Notes: generated by a model not told the origin, from the sequence alone. DNA of 64,000 nt from Winogradskyella alexanderae (GCF_020166335.1 NZ_JAIUJR010000001.1:372001-436000), one strand, 5' to 3'; shown: positions 53,025 through 62,493, counted from the stretch's first letter. A program made the numbers and translations.

Positions 53025-53747
53025 ATGATATATACAAAAGACATTTCAAAATCTTACAACAATACAGTTGTTCTTAAAATTGATGAACTAACCATACCAA
53101 GAGGTCAGAGTTTTGGTTTAGTTGGGAATAATGGTGCTGGTAAGACCACATATTTTAGTTTGCTATTAGATTTAATAAAACCAACTACTGGAACTATATC
53201 AAACAATGAAATTGTAGTAGATAAAAGTGAAGATTGGAAACCATTTACCTCTTCATTTATTGATGAAAGCTTTCTAATAGGTTACCTAACTCCAGAAGAG
53301 TACTTTTATTTTATAGGCGATTTGAGAGGCCAAAACAAAGCCGATGTGGATGCATTGACATCCAAGTTTGAAGATTTTTTTAATGACGAAATAATAGGTA
53401 AGAAGAAATATCTTAGAGACTTAAGTAAAGGAAACCAGAAAAAGGCCGGTATTGTTGCGGCTCTGATCGGTAATCCAGAGGTGATTATTTTAGACGAACC
53501 TTTTGCCAACCTCGATCCAACCACACAAATAAGGCTCAAACAAATCCTTAAAGACCTAGCGGAGAAGCAAGGTGTCACTATCTTAATATCCAGTCACGAT
53601 TTAATGCACGTTACTGATGTTTGTGAGCGTATTGTAGTATTGGAAAAAGGGGAAATAGTCAAAGACTTGGAAACCAATCCAACAACCCTAAAAGAGCTCG
53701 AGGCTCACTTTGCTGGACGAATGGAGCCTGTGGAAGAGGAAGAGTAA
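53025..53747 (+). CDS. ABC transporter ATP-binding protein
   Basis: 240-residue ATPase with Walker A GNNGAGKTTYF near residue 36, a signature of degenerate type LSKGNQKKAGI (in place of LSGGQ), Walker B VIILDEPFANLDP and the switch His in SSHDLMHV. The short C-terminal tail is acidic (VEEEE). It partners the DUF5687 permease upstream. The LSKGNQKK form is common in ABC-2-type exporters such as the natA group. No terminator is evident in the 117 bp that follow. Confidence 0.92.
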   Translation: MIYTKDISKSYNNTVVLKIDELTIPRGQSFGLVGNNGAGKTTYFSLLLDLIKPTTGTISNNEIVVDKSEDWKPFTSSFIDESFLIGYLTPEEYFYFIGDLRGQNKADVDALTSKFEDFFNDEIIGKKKYLRDLSKGNQKKAGIVAALIGNPEVIILDEPFANLDPTTQIRLKQILKDLAEKQGVTILISSHDLMHVTDVCERIVVLEKGEIVKDLETNPTTLKELEAHFAGRMEPVEEEE

Positions 53748-53864
53748 ACCATAACTGCTAATACATAAGGATTATAAATAATTAGGATTAATTACTTTTT
53801 TGCTCTTTATTGAAAAGACAGAGGAATAGGTATGGCTAGATATTAAATTTTGTTGTGAATGCCC

Positions 53865-54608
53865 TTAGATTCCTAAAATTTCTTCAAATAGGAGGCTAGC
53901 ATATTGAAATTTTTGCCTGAATTTATAAAAGCGGCGTCTTAGATAGTGTGTTTCAATACCATGCAGATTGGCATTTGTAATATCACTTTTGGGATTATCT
54001 CCAACCATTAAAACATTTTTAGGATTTATATTTTCCTGTTCTAATATTTTTTTAAAAATGAGTCCGTTGTTTTCCTTGCTTGCTTTTTGTGATGCCGAAA
54101 CAAATACCTTATCATATAGGTCGTCAATTTTATGAACCTCCATAAGACGTAATAACATGTCCTCATCTGCATGGAAATCAGATACGCAGAAAAGAGTATA
54201 TCCTTCTGCCTTAAGTTGGCGTAACACTTTGACAGTTAAATTGTTCAAATATTGAACACTGGCTTCTGCTTTAAAATCGGCCTCGTAAGCCTTCATTATA
54301 AAATCTTTTAAGGAACTGGTTTTGTCTAGGTTTAACTCATAATATAATTCTTGCATTACTGTTTCGTATCTAATTTCAGATTCAGTTACATTTAAAGACC
54401 TAGACATATTACTCATGATATGTCTCCGCAGATGGTAAAGTTCATTAACCTTAAGGTCAAGTCTCAAATGCTCAATTAAGGACCTCGCCCAAATTTTGAA
54501 GGGCTTAAGAGGGTGCACTCGTCTATGAACGATAGTGTCGTAGTAATCGCAAAAGATATATTCAATTGACTGTGAGTTCCGTACTTTCTTGAGTATTGGG
54601 TCTTTCAT
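53865..54608 (-). CDS. HAD superfamily hydrolase with intact active site
   Basis: 247 residues. Motif I reads FCDYYDTI with likely nucleophile Asp21; the second Asp of the phosphatase DxD is Tyr, as in haloacid-dehalogenase-type members (DxYGT). Motif II is in FCVSDFH, the motif III Lys in QKASKENN, and motif IV is VGDNPKSDI. The helical cap lies between about 35 and 120. Substrate unknown. Similar domains open large polysaccharide-locus proteins (COG5610-like). It is divergent from a paralogue whose HAD site has decayed. Confidence 0.82.
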   Translation of the reverse strand: MKDPILKKVRNSQSIEYIFCDYYDTIVHRRVHPLKPFKIWARSLIEHLRLDLKVNELYHLRRHIMSNMSRSLNVTESEIRYETVMQELYYELNLDKTSSLKDFIMKAYEADFKAEASVQYLNNLTVKVLRQLKAEGYTLFCVSDFHADEDMLLRLMEVHKIDDLYDKVFVSASQKASKENNGLIFKKILEQENINPKNVLMVGDNPKSDITNANLHGIETHYLRRRFYKFRQKFQYASLLFEEILGI

Positions 54609-54922
54609 AAAAAATGTCTAATAAGTTTAACTAGCCCCTTAATAGCTTTTGATTATTGTAGCATAATTAAAAGAACAGTTTTTAACACTGTCTAACGGAC
54701 TATAAATAAAGGTGTATAATAGATTTAATTTCTTAAGCATAGGTTGATCCGACCTTCATTTTCATCGATAATTTAATTTGAGCTAAAATAGTACAAAAGA
54801 AACAATTGTCCTTTGTCGTAAGGTTTTGGGCTTAAAAAGTTTCATAATCTATTAGCATATTTTACACTTTAACTTCTTAAATGTGCTAATTATCTAATTT
54901 ATATTCAGTAATATAAATTTTT
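54609..54922. other. Divergent intergenic region between the two HAD-type genes
   Basis: This AT-rich 314-bp stretch must hold promoters for both HAD-type genes unless the right-hand gene starts downstream. I found no confident TTG/TAnnTTTG pair on either strand, no strong hairpin, and no coding remnants. Confidence 0.4.
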
Positions 54923-57007
54923 ATGAGCTATTGTTTTAACTTCACTTTTGTTAAGACTCAGATTATACCAAAACTAACCGAAATGAATGGTAGAGCTATG
55001 TCTAAATTAACCGCTAGCCGAGAGATAAAATTACTTTTTATCAATTTTTTCGACTATGTGGTTTTTAGGAAATTTAAAGAGCAGAAAAAGGATATGCTCT
55101 TGGCAAAATTAATGATACGAGAGTTAGGAATAGATTTACAAACAAACCAATTATTCCTTATACTTAAAGACTGCAAAGCTAATGCAGGTATCCAAAATTT
55201 AGATGATTGTTCGAGTTTAACTTACCAAAGAATAATAGATGAAGTTTATGCACGATTAATATCTAATAAGGTATTGCCCAGACCAGCAAAAACCAACTTT
55301 GTAAATTGTTTCAAGCTGGCAGATGTCCATTCGAAAGTATTAACAAGTGCTCCCAACCAGTCCTTCATAAAATTATTGACCAAATTGAAAAATAAGGGGT
55401 TCAAGCTTTACTGTTATTCAGAATCTAAAGATAATTATCAGGCCATAAAAGACTATATCGAAACACAAGGGCTGCAGCATCTTTTTGAGGACGTTTTAAT
55501 GTATGATGCAAAAGAGGCTAAAGCTCAAAAAACGCTATTTTTCCAAAGAACTTTAGATGAGAAGGCGGTAACTGACGAGGAAACTCTTGTTATTTCAAAG
55601 GAGAATAAAAATTGGTTTAACGAATTAGGGGTTACCCCGACCAGTTTAGAGACTAACTCTACAGAAACATTAAAATCCCTACCTGAGTTCAAAGAGTACC
55701 AGGGCATAGTAGACAATCTTTATAGAGCTTGCAATAATAAGTCAGCGCCTTGCCATAGTGATTATATCTTATTCTATTATGTATATATAGAGCGTTTGTA
55801 CAAAAAAGCCAAAAGGGACAACATTAAAAATATTTGTTTTCTAGCGAGAGAAGGACTGTTTTTAAAAAAGCTTTTTGATCACTATCAAAACCAAATTGCT
55901 TTAGACAAAGACAACCTGATTAAATCTCACTATTTTAAGGCTTCACGAAACTCATTGATGCTAGCCTCGTTCAAAGACATAAAAGAAGAAAAATTTGAAT
56001 ATTTAAGAAGACGCTGGCCAAACTTATCTGTAGACAGTTTTTTGAAAAACTTCAATTTTCCAAAGGAAACGAAGGAGGGTATAGTCAAAGCTGCAGGATT
56101 AGAAAATTCGCATTCAACTGTAATTGAGGGCTTTTTGGATACAGAAACATTTTCAGTGCTAAAACGTACTCCAGAATTTGTTATCGCTTACAATAAAACC
56201 CGTCATGAACAAAAAAAGTATTTTGAGGCTTATCTAAACTCTTTTAATCTAGACATAAAGACTGAAGGTATTCATTTAGCTGACATTGGTTGGGTAGGAA
56301 CTATGCAAAATCGACTCTACGAGTTTTTTAATCACGAGATAAAGGTAAATGGCTATTATTTAGGTTTGCGTGAGGTTCATAAAATCAAAGAAAACAACCT
56401 AAAATATGGACTTAACTTTAGTTTGTATCCTGAGATTGATTTTTTTGATTACATCCTCAAGGCCAATGTAGAACTTAATGAACAACTTTTGGCAGCAGGT
56501 CATGGAAGTACTATTGCATACACAAGTAAAAAAAACGGTTACACTATTGAGGAGTTTGAAGAGAGTGAAAAAAGGTGGTTTAAGAAATACATAGGCCCCA
56601 CCCAAGAATTTATGTTTGAACGTTTCAAGGAATTAACGCAGTTACTCAAAAACGTTTGTTATGATTATAATGACGAACAATATGTTATGGCAGACTATGC
56701 TCTTAAGATAGGGCTTTTTGCCGATAAGAGAAAAGTAATGCGAGAAGTAAAAATATATGAAGGGTTTTACGAAAATGTTGGTAATTTTTCGGTGGGTTTG
56801 GCGTTTGGACAGAACCTAGACAGGGCCCAAAAAATAGAACTTTTTAAAAACTTCTTCATTTATCCGGAAAAAGCCTTTAGGTATGTACTTCGTTTAAAGC
56901 CAATGCTCTTAAGGCGAGAGATGTACTTCTTAGCCTATTTCATTCCAACGTATCTTATTTATTATTATATTAGGTTTAGGATGAAGAGGAAGGGATTAAT
57001 TCCATAA
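54923..57007 (+). CDS. Pseudo-HAD protein fused to a COG5610-like C-terminal domain
   Basis: 694 residues from the ATG at 54923; alignment with the neighbouring HAD gene favours the in-frame ATG at 54998 (MSKLTASREIK). The first 230 residues align with that enzyme but lost its site: LLFINFFDYVVF has Asn where the nucleophile Asp should be, LYCYSESKDN lacks motif II, and LVISKENKNW replaces VGDNPKSD. The rest (about 270-694) carries ICFLAREGLFLKKLF and LADIGWVGTMQNRLYEFF, resembling the C-terminal part of COG5610 proteins in polysaccharide loci. The function is unknown, possibly glycan assembly. No transmembrane helix except a weak C-terminal one. Confidence 0.62.
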   Translation: MSYCFNFTFVKTQIIPKLTEMNGRAMSKLTASREIKLLFINFFDYVVFRKFKEQKKDMLLAKLMIRELGIDLQTNQLFLILKDCKANAGIQNLDDCSSLTYQRIIDEVYARLISNKVLPRPAKTNFVNCFKLADVHSKVLTSAPNQSFIKLLTKLKNKGFKLYCYSESKDNYQAIKDYIETQGLQHLFEDVLMYDAKEAKAQKTLFFQRTLDEKAVTDEETLVISKENKNWFNELGVTPTSLETNSTETLKSLPEFKEYQGIVDNLYRACNNKSAPCHSDYILFYYVYIERLYKKAKRDNIKNICFLAREGLFLKKLFDHYQNQIALDKDNLIKSHYFKASRNSLMLASFKDIKEEKFEYLRRRWPNLSVDSFLKNFNFPKETKEGIVKAAGLENSHSTVIEGFLDTETFSVLKRTPEFVIAYNKTRHEQKKYFEAYLNSFNLDIKTEGIHLADIGWVGTMQNRLYEFFNHEIKVNGYYLGLREVHKIKENNLKYGLNFSLYPEIDFFDYILKANVELNEQLLAAGHGSTIAYTSKKNGYTIEEFEESEKRWFKKYIGPTQEFMFERFKELTQLLKNVCYDYNDEQYVMADYALKIGLFADKRKVMREVKIYEGFYENVGNFSVGLAFGQNLDRAQKIELFKNFFIYPEKAFRYVLRLKPMLLRREMYFLAYFIPTYLIYYYIRFRMKRKGLIP

Positions 57008-57310
57008 AAAACATCTTTGCTTCGCATTTCTTTTAAACTTCTCTGCTGAAACTATAAAAATGTTTTTTGCATTGATGATTTCTTTAATATTCAATGCTCG
57101 ATTCTTTTATACTAAATACGCTTTTAACGTTTTTTAGATGGTGTTGTTTAAGTTGATTAATATTTCTTAAAACTTGTGATTCTTTTTGTCTATTTCAAGA
57201 CATGAAAAATAAATCAATTCAGTGCTAGTTTACAAAAGATGTTTATTTTTACCATCTAGCATACTAAAAACCTAATAGTTTAGTTATGTAATTGCCAAAT
57301 AGAACCAACA
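57008..57310. other. Intergenic region upstream of sprE
   Basis: A 303-bp AT-rich stretch with no open frame of note. A TATTTTTA near 57243-57250 is one base off the -7 element, but no well-spaced TTG is present. I see no hairpin or repeat worth naming. Confidence 0.35.
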
Positions 57311-59917
57311 TTGAAAATTTACAATAAATCAATATCACTTCTTTTTGCAATAGCACTTGTTGCCCAAAGTTGCTCACGAAAAAAAGACACCTTTATAAAT
57401 CGAAATTTTCATGCAATGGGGACAAAATACAATGTCCTTTACAATGGCAATTTGGCCCTGCAACGTGGCATTGAGACTGTAAATGATGCCTATTCGGAAA
57501 ACTTTTGGGAACTTCTTCCTGTAGAACGCATGAAGGTTCAAGAAGATGTCTTTTTACCCGGCCAAACAAAAAATGCTGATTTTGAAAGGGCTGAAGAAAA
57601 GGCCATCAAGGCAGTTCAGGTTCATGGAATGAATATTGACGGTAAAGAGAAGAACCCTCAAATTGATGAGGCCTATCTTCTACTTGGACAAGCAAGATAC
57701 TACGATCAGCGTTTTGTTCCTGCACTAGCCGCATTTAACAATATCCTAAACAAATATCCAACAAGCGATAAGATTAATCAAGTTAAAATATGGCGTGAAA
57801 AAGCCGATATGCGACTTGATAATAACGAGGTAGCAATAAAAAAATTAAAGAGATTACTTGAAGAAGAAGAACTGAAAGGGCAAGATTTAGCAGACGCTAC
57901 CTCAACATTAGCACAGGCTTACATAAACACAAAATACAAGGATAGTGCAATGGTGCAATTAGCTATTGCGGCAGAGCATACTAAAATAAATAGGGAAAAG
58001 GCACGATATCATTTTATACGAGGGCAACTTTACAATGAGTTTGGACATAAGGATAGTGCAAACATTGAATTTGATAAAATAATCGAAATGCACCGGCAAG
58101 TACCAAGGGCATTTTACATAAATGCTCACCTCGAAAAATCCAAGAATTTTGATGAGCTTGATGGAGACTTAGTGGCGTTTCAGGAATACTTAACAGAGCT
58201 TGAAGAGAACAGAGAGAATAGACCATTTTTAGATAAAATTTACCACAGAATTGCAGAATTTCATCGCAACAATATGTCAGATAGTTTGGCTGAGGCTTAC
58301 TATAACAAATCTTTGAGCAAGACTACTACAGATCAGTATCTTAAAGCGTTGAATTATGAAACTTTGGGTAACATGTATTTTGATCGAAATAGTTACAAAA
58401 TAGCAGGAGCATATTTTGATAGTACCATGACTGCAATGGAGCCCAATACAAAGGAGTTCAGAGTACTTAAACGAAAACGTGAAAACCTTGATGATGTAAT
58501 TTACTACGAGGGCATTGCTGAAGTTAATGATAGTATTCTTAATATAGTAAACATGCCTAAGGAAGATCAAATAGCAGTATACTCAGAATATGCGCTGGCT
58601 TTAAAAGCTAAAGCTGAAGAACAGGAAAAGCTAAAGAAAGAAAAGCTTCAAAAGCGTGCTATAGTAACGGACGGTCGCGCAATAGCAAACGCTAATAATA
58701 ACAAACAAGGCAGAGCCATAAACCCAGGAGGTTTACCAGGAAATTTTGGAAACAACAGCAATAGTAGTTTTTACTTTTACAACCCAACTACAGTGGCGTA
58801 TGGAAAAAATGAGTTTTTAAAATTTTGGGGCGACAGAGAATTGCAAGATAACTGGCGCCTTTCAGACCAACGGAAAAACATAGGAGGTACAGATAGCGAG
58901 GAAAAAATTGCAGAAACTAAAGGTGAAGACAAAAGGTATACGGCAGATTATTACATCGCACAATTGCCAACGGATCCTTCAGAGATAGACAGTATAGCCA
59001 AAGAAAGAAACTATGCTTATTATCAGCTAGGTGTGATTTACAAGGAAAAATTTAAGGAACTGGAATTAGCAAAATCTCGCTATGAAACCTTGTTAAAAAA
59101 CGATCCTGAAGAGCGCTTAATATTACCTTCTAAGTATAATCTTTATCGCATTTATGAAGAACTGGGTCTCAAAAGAAAGGGAGATGCGATGAAAATGGAT
59201 ATTGTACAAAATTATCCAGACTCAAGATACGCTGAGATACTTTTAAATCCAGAGTCTGCATTAGCCAAAGACGAAAATAGTCCAGAAGCTATTTATACTG
59301 GTTTATATGATATGTTTAATAACGAGAAATATGCAGAGGTAATTTTAGAAGCAGATGCGAATATTAAAAAATTTGAAGGCGACGATTTTGTGCCAAAGTT
59401 TGAGATTCTAAAGGCCTCGGCGAAAGGCAGGCTCTATGGTTTTGAGGCCTACAAAGAAGCAATAAATTTCATCTCTCTTAATTATGCAAATACAGCCGAA
59501 GGCAAAAAGGCACAAGCCATACTTGATAATGCAATACCCGATTTAGCTAAGAAAGATTTTATTGCAGATGATATTTCTAAAAACTTTAATGTGATTTATC
59601 AGTTTAAAAACTATTCTGGTGAGAATATTGATGAGTTTGTTAAGGTATTAGATGAAGAAGTTGCTAAGATTGAGTATTTTGATTTAACGACTTCAAAAGA
59701 TGTCTACGATGAAAACACTACTTTTGTAGTGGTGCATGGATTAAAAAGTATTGGTGGCGCAAGAGGATTTGCTGAGTTGCTCCGTTCTAAAGAAAAAGAC
59801 AAAAGAGGTAGACCAATTCCTCCCAAGATAACTAGGCCATTCTTCGCAATTTCGTCACCAAACTATGCTATTATTCAACGCCATAAAAATGTAAATGCAT
59901 ATTTAGAACAACAATAA
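57311..59917 (+). CDS. sprE: SprE/PorW-like lipoprotein of gliding motility and type IX secretion
   Basis: Outer-envelope lipoprotein required for gliding and type IX secretion in Flavobacterium (SprE; PorW in Porphyromonas). The 868-residue length matches SprE. A lipoprotein signal ends AQSC (Cys20), then a long array of TPR-like helical repeats runs through most of the protein, with typical IDEAYLLLGQARYYDQRF and LATSTLAQAYI-like segments, an Asn/Gly-rich region with NNSNSSFYFYNPTTVAYG near 480-497, and a C-terminal domain ending YLEQQ. Start is a TTG at 57311. bactofilin follows after 10 bp. Confidence 0.88.
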   Translation: MKIYNKSISLLFAIALVAQSCSRKKDTFINRNFHAMGTKYNVLYNGNLALQRGIETVNDAYSENFWELLPVERMKVQEDVFLPGQTKNADFERAEEKAIKAVQVHGMNIDGKEKNPQIDEAYLLLGQARYYDQRFVPALAAFNNILNKYPTSDKINQVKIWREKADMRLDNNEVAIKKLKRLLEEEELKGQDLADATSTLAQAYINTKYKDSAMVQLAIAAEHTKINREKARYHFIRGQLYNEFGHKDSANIEFDKIIEMHRQVPRAFYINAHLEKSKNFDELDGDLVAFQEYLTELEENRENRPFLDKIYHRIAEFHRNNMSDSLAEAYYNKSLSKTTTDQYLKALNYETLGNMYFDRNSYKIAGAYFDSTMTAMEPNTKEFRVLKRKRENLDDVIYYEGIAEVNDSILNIVNMPKEDQIAVYSEYALALKAKAEEQEKLKKEKLQKRAIVTDGRAIANANNNKQGRAINPGGLPGNFGNNSNSSFYFYNPTTVAYGKNEFLKFWGDRELQDNWRLSDQRKNIGGTDSEEKIAETKGEDKRYTADYYIAQLPTDPSEIDSIAKERNYAYYQLGVIYKEKFKELELAKSRYETLLKNDPEERLILPSKYNLYRIYEELGLKRKGDAMKMDIVQNYPDSRYAEILLNPESALAKDENSPEAIYTGLYDMFNNEKYAEVILEADANIKKFEGDDFVPKFEILKASAKGRLYGFEAYKEAINFISLNYANTAEGKKAQAILDNAIPDLAKKDFIADDISKNFNVIYQFKNYSGENIDEFVKVLDEEVAKIEYFDLTTSKDVYDENTTFVVVHGLKSIGGARGFAELLRSKEKDKRGRPIPPKITRPFFAISSPNYAIIQRHKNVNAYLEQQ

Positions 59918-59927
59918 AACCTACATA

Positions 59928-60368
59928 ATGTTTTCTCCAGATAACAAGAAATCTAAAAAGCCAGTAACTATGGAAACAAGTACACAACAGAATATAATAG
60001 CACACGGAACAAAAATCGTTGGTGATATAACAAGCCAGGGTCCTTTTAGAATAGATGGCTCCGTAGAGGGAAATGTAAAGACATCGGGTAAAGTAGTCAT
60101 TGGTAAATCCGGTTATATTAAAGGAACTCTACAAGGTGAGAATGCAGATTTTGAAGGAAAGTTTTCAGGAAAACTAGTGTTGTCCGGGACCTTATCTCTT
60201 AAATCTACAGCGCATATAGAAGGAGAAGTACACACAAGTAAGCTTGCAGTAGAACCAGGAGCAACATTCAATGCAACCTGTAGCATGAAGGGCACAGTAA
60301 AAGCCTTATCAAATGAGCCAGTCAAAGCACAACCACAACAAGCACAAAAGTCAGAAAGACAAGCTTAA
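59928..60368 (+). CDS. Bactofilin (polymer-forming cytoskeletal protein)
   Basis: 146 residues; a short polar N-terminus, then the DUF583 beta-helix (about 20-120) with regularly spaced hydrophobic repeats: GTKIVGDITSQGPFRIDGSV, GKVVIGKSGYIKG, GKFSGKLVLSGTLSLKSTAH, then a Gln/Ala-rich tail. Bactofilins self-assemble into filaments that organise cell-shape and envelope enzymes. It sits 10 bp after sprE and overlaps atpZ by 56 bp, an unusually long same-strand overlap. Confidence 0.92.
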   Translation: MFSPDNKKSKKPVTMETSTQQNIIAHGTKIVGDITSQGPFRIDGSVEGNVKTSGKVVIGKSGYIKGTLQGENADFEGKFSGKLVLSGTLSLKSTAHIEGEVHTSKLAVEPGATFNATCSMKGTVKALSNEPVKAQPQQAQKSERQA

Positions 60369-60564
60369 TTCTTATGCCCATTATTCTGGTTTGGTAATCC
60401 AAATGATGGCTATTATTGGCATAGCCACGTTCATTGGTATTAAACTAGATGAAAGGTACCCTAATAACAAAGACCTCTATACTTTAGCTTTGTCTTTAAC
60501 AGGTGTTATTCTGTCCATCGTTTATGTGATAAGACGTATCATAGCCATATCCAAATCAAAATAA
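60313..60564 (+). CDS. atpZ: AtpZ/AtpI family protein
   Basis: 83 residues with a His/Lys-rich N-terminus and two transmembrane helices (about 24-45 and 55-77) separated by the conserved short turn KLDERYPNNKD. This is the AtpZ/AtpI signature; such proteins help assemble the c-ring or transport Mg2+ for the ATP synthase. The start at 60313 lies 56 bp inside the bactofilin gene; no better downstream ATG precedes the first helix except at MM (residues 31-32), which would cut into it. Confidence 0.85.
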   Translation: MSQSKHNHNKHKSQKDKLNSYAHYSGLVIQMMAIIGIATFIGIKLDERYPNNKDLYTLALSLTGVILSIVYVIRRIIAISKSK

Positions 60565-60579
60565 CCAAAAGAAATTTTA

Positions 60580-60975
60580 ATGGAAGAGTTTAAAAAAAGA
60601 CAAACCTTATTCTTATTGCAGCTAATTGCAGTAACAGCGGTTTTGTTTGGTATACATAGCTACTTACTTCACTATTTTGCAAAAGAAGTACTTTTCTTTT
60701 TTCCTGTTTGGCAGATTTATGCCTTCCACGTTGTAATTACGTTATTGTTTTATTCAATTATAAATTACCGGTACTCTTCTGGTAAGAAAGAAATTTTTAA
60801 CCTATTTATGGTTTTAACATTTATGAAAATGTTTGTAGCTATATTGTTTTTGTTACCCCTGTTGTTATCGGATTTTGAAAACAAGCAACCAGATGTTTTC
60901 AATTTTTTTATCCCATATTTCTTATATCTTTTCTTCGAGGTTTTTACAATCACAAGATTTCTTCAAAAGCTATAA
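60580..60975 (+). CDS. AtpI-like four-helix membrane protein
   Basis: 131 residues with about four transmembrane helices (roughly 8-28, 42-62, 72-95, 105-128) and no catalytic motif. Position between atpZ and atpB and its topology fit the ATP synthase subunit I-like group; in Bacteroidota this may be annotated as DUF6168, of which I am not certain. It probably aids assembly of the F0 sector. A separate promoter for atpB follows in the 146-bp gap. Confidence 0.65.
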   Translation: MEEFKKRQTLFLLQLIAVTAVLFGIHSYLLHYFAKEVLFFFPVWQIYAFHVVITLLFYSIINYRYSSGKKEIFNLFMVLTFMKMFVAILFLLPLLLSDFENKQPDVFNFFIPYFLYLFFEVFTITRFLQKL

Positions 60976-61053
60976 AATATTAATTTGTGAAGTTGCATTA
61001 AAGAAGCATTGTTTTCAGTTCACAAACTTTCCAAATAAGAGCATAAATAATGT

Positions 61054-61083
61054 TTGTCAATTCATTTAATGTATGTACATTTG
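61054..61083 (+). promoter_or_regulatory. Bacteroidota-type promoter of the atpBEFHA operon
   Basis: TTG at 61054-61056, a 19-bp spacer and TACATTTG at 61076-61083 are an excellent match. The leader to the atpB start at 61122 is about 30 nt. It lets the ATP synthase be transcribed independently of sprE-bactofilin-atpZ. Confidence 0.82.
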
Positions 61084-61121
61084 CAGCGAATTAAAAATAA
61101 GGTATTTTAAAGCCGTAGAGA

Positions 61122-62225
61122 ATGACATTAAACACCTTTAGAAATTTAGCACTTACAGCTCTATTTTTATCAGCTAGTTTTATTGGTTTTGCAAAGGAAT
61201 CTGGCGAAGGCGAAGAAGGGAATAAGTTCGACCCTAAAGAAATGATTTTGCATCACGTAAAAGATGCTTACGGAATGCACATTGCTACCTTAAACGAAGG
61301 CAAAGAAAACGAATCACATATTACAATTCCACTTCCGGTAATTGTATACACAGACAAAGGATTAACTACATTTTCATCAGCTGCATTTCACCATGATTAT
61401 CACGGACATGAAATTGTTGAGAGAAATGGTGAAAAATTTGTCAATGTTCACGAGAAGGTTTATGTGTTGGACGAAGGTGCAACAGAGGTAGCTTATGATG
61501 CTGAAGGGCACCCAACTAATGCACATAGGCCAACTTTAGATTTATCAATAACAAGAAACGTATTTATGATGTGGGTGTCTATAGCATTGCTGCTATTTAT
61601 TTTCTTGTCAGCAGCACGCAGATATAAGAAGGCAGATAACTATGTCCCATCAGGCATTGCAAGTTTTGTGGAGCCATTAATTGTTTTTGTGAGAGACGAG
61701 ATCGCTAAGCCAATGATTGGAGACCATAAGTATAAGCGATATATGCCTTACTTACTTACGATATTCTTTTTCATCTGGATCAACAATATTTTTGGATTAA
61801 TACCAATTTTAAACGGTGCCAATGTGAGTGGTAATATTGCTTTTACGTTTACGTTAGCTGCAATTACGTTTATCATAACAACATTTAGTGGCAATAAACA
61901 TTATTGGCAACATATTTTCTGGATGCCAGGAGTACCTGTGCCAATGAAAATATTTTTAATGCCTATTGAGATTATTGGGATGTTTGTAAAACCAATTTCA
62001 CTAATGATACGTTTGTTTGCAAACATAACTGCAGGTCACGTAATCATATTAGCATTAATGTCATTAATCTTTGTATTTAAAACTGTTGCAATGGCTCCTG
62101 TATCTGTAGTGTTCTCACTATTCATTACAGTGATTGAGATTGTTGTTACAGCAATACAAGCATATATATTTACAATATTGTCAGCCCTTTATTTTGGCAT
62201 GGCAACTGAAGAAGCACATCATTAA
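61122..62225 (+). CDS. atpB: ATP synthase F0 subunit a
   Basis: Stator subunit forming the proton half-channels against the c-ring. The 367-residue protein is longer than E. coli subunit a (271) because of an N-terminal signal-like helix (about 5-24) and an extra periplasmic domain (about 25-145) rich in His and Glu, which is typical of Bacteroidota. The core helices follow; the essential Arg is R297 in LMIRLFANITAGH. The C-terminal AIQAYIFTILSALYFG is characteristic. It is the first gene of the operon. Confidence 0.97.
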   Translation: MTLNTFRNLALTALFLSASFIGFAKESGEGEEGNKFDPKEMILHHVKDAYGMHIATLNEGKENESHITIPLPVIVYTDKGLTTFSSAAFHHDYHGHEIVERNGEKFVNVHEKVYVLDEGATEVAYDAEGHPTNAHRPTLDLSITRNVFMMWVSIALLLFIFLSAARRYKKADNYVPSGIASFVEPLIVFVRDEIAKPMIGDHKYKRYMPYLLTIFFFIWINNIFGLIPILNGANVSGNIAFTFTLAAITFIITTFSGNKHYWQHIFWMPGVPVPMKIFLMPIEIIGMFVKPISLMIRLFANITAGHVIILALMSLIFVFKTVAMAPVSVVFSLFITVIEIVVTAIQAYIFTILSALYFGMATEEAHH

Positions 62226-62450
<225 letters not shown>

Positions 62451-62456
62451 ACAAAC

Positions 62457-62493
62457 AAAATACAGAAGTAACGGTTGGTTGCTTCTGTATTTT
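62457..62493 (+). terminator. Strong intercistronic hairpin after atpE
   Basis: The arms AAAATACAGAAGTAAC (62457-62472) and GTTGCTTCTGTATTTT (62478-62493) pair over 16 bp with one G-U wobble and a 5-base loop, 6 bp after the atpE stop and 29 bp before atpF. A short T/A-rich tract follows. It could be a partial terminator or 3' stabiliser that raises atpE over downstream genes. Confidence 0.72.
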
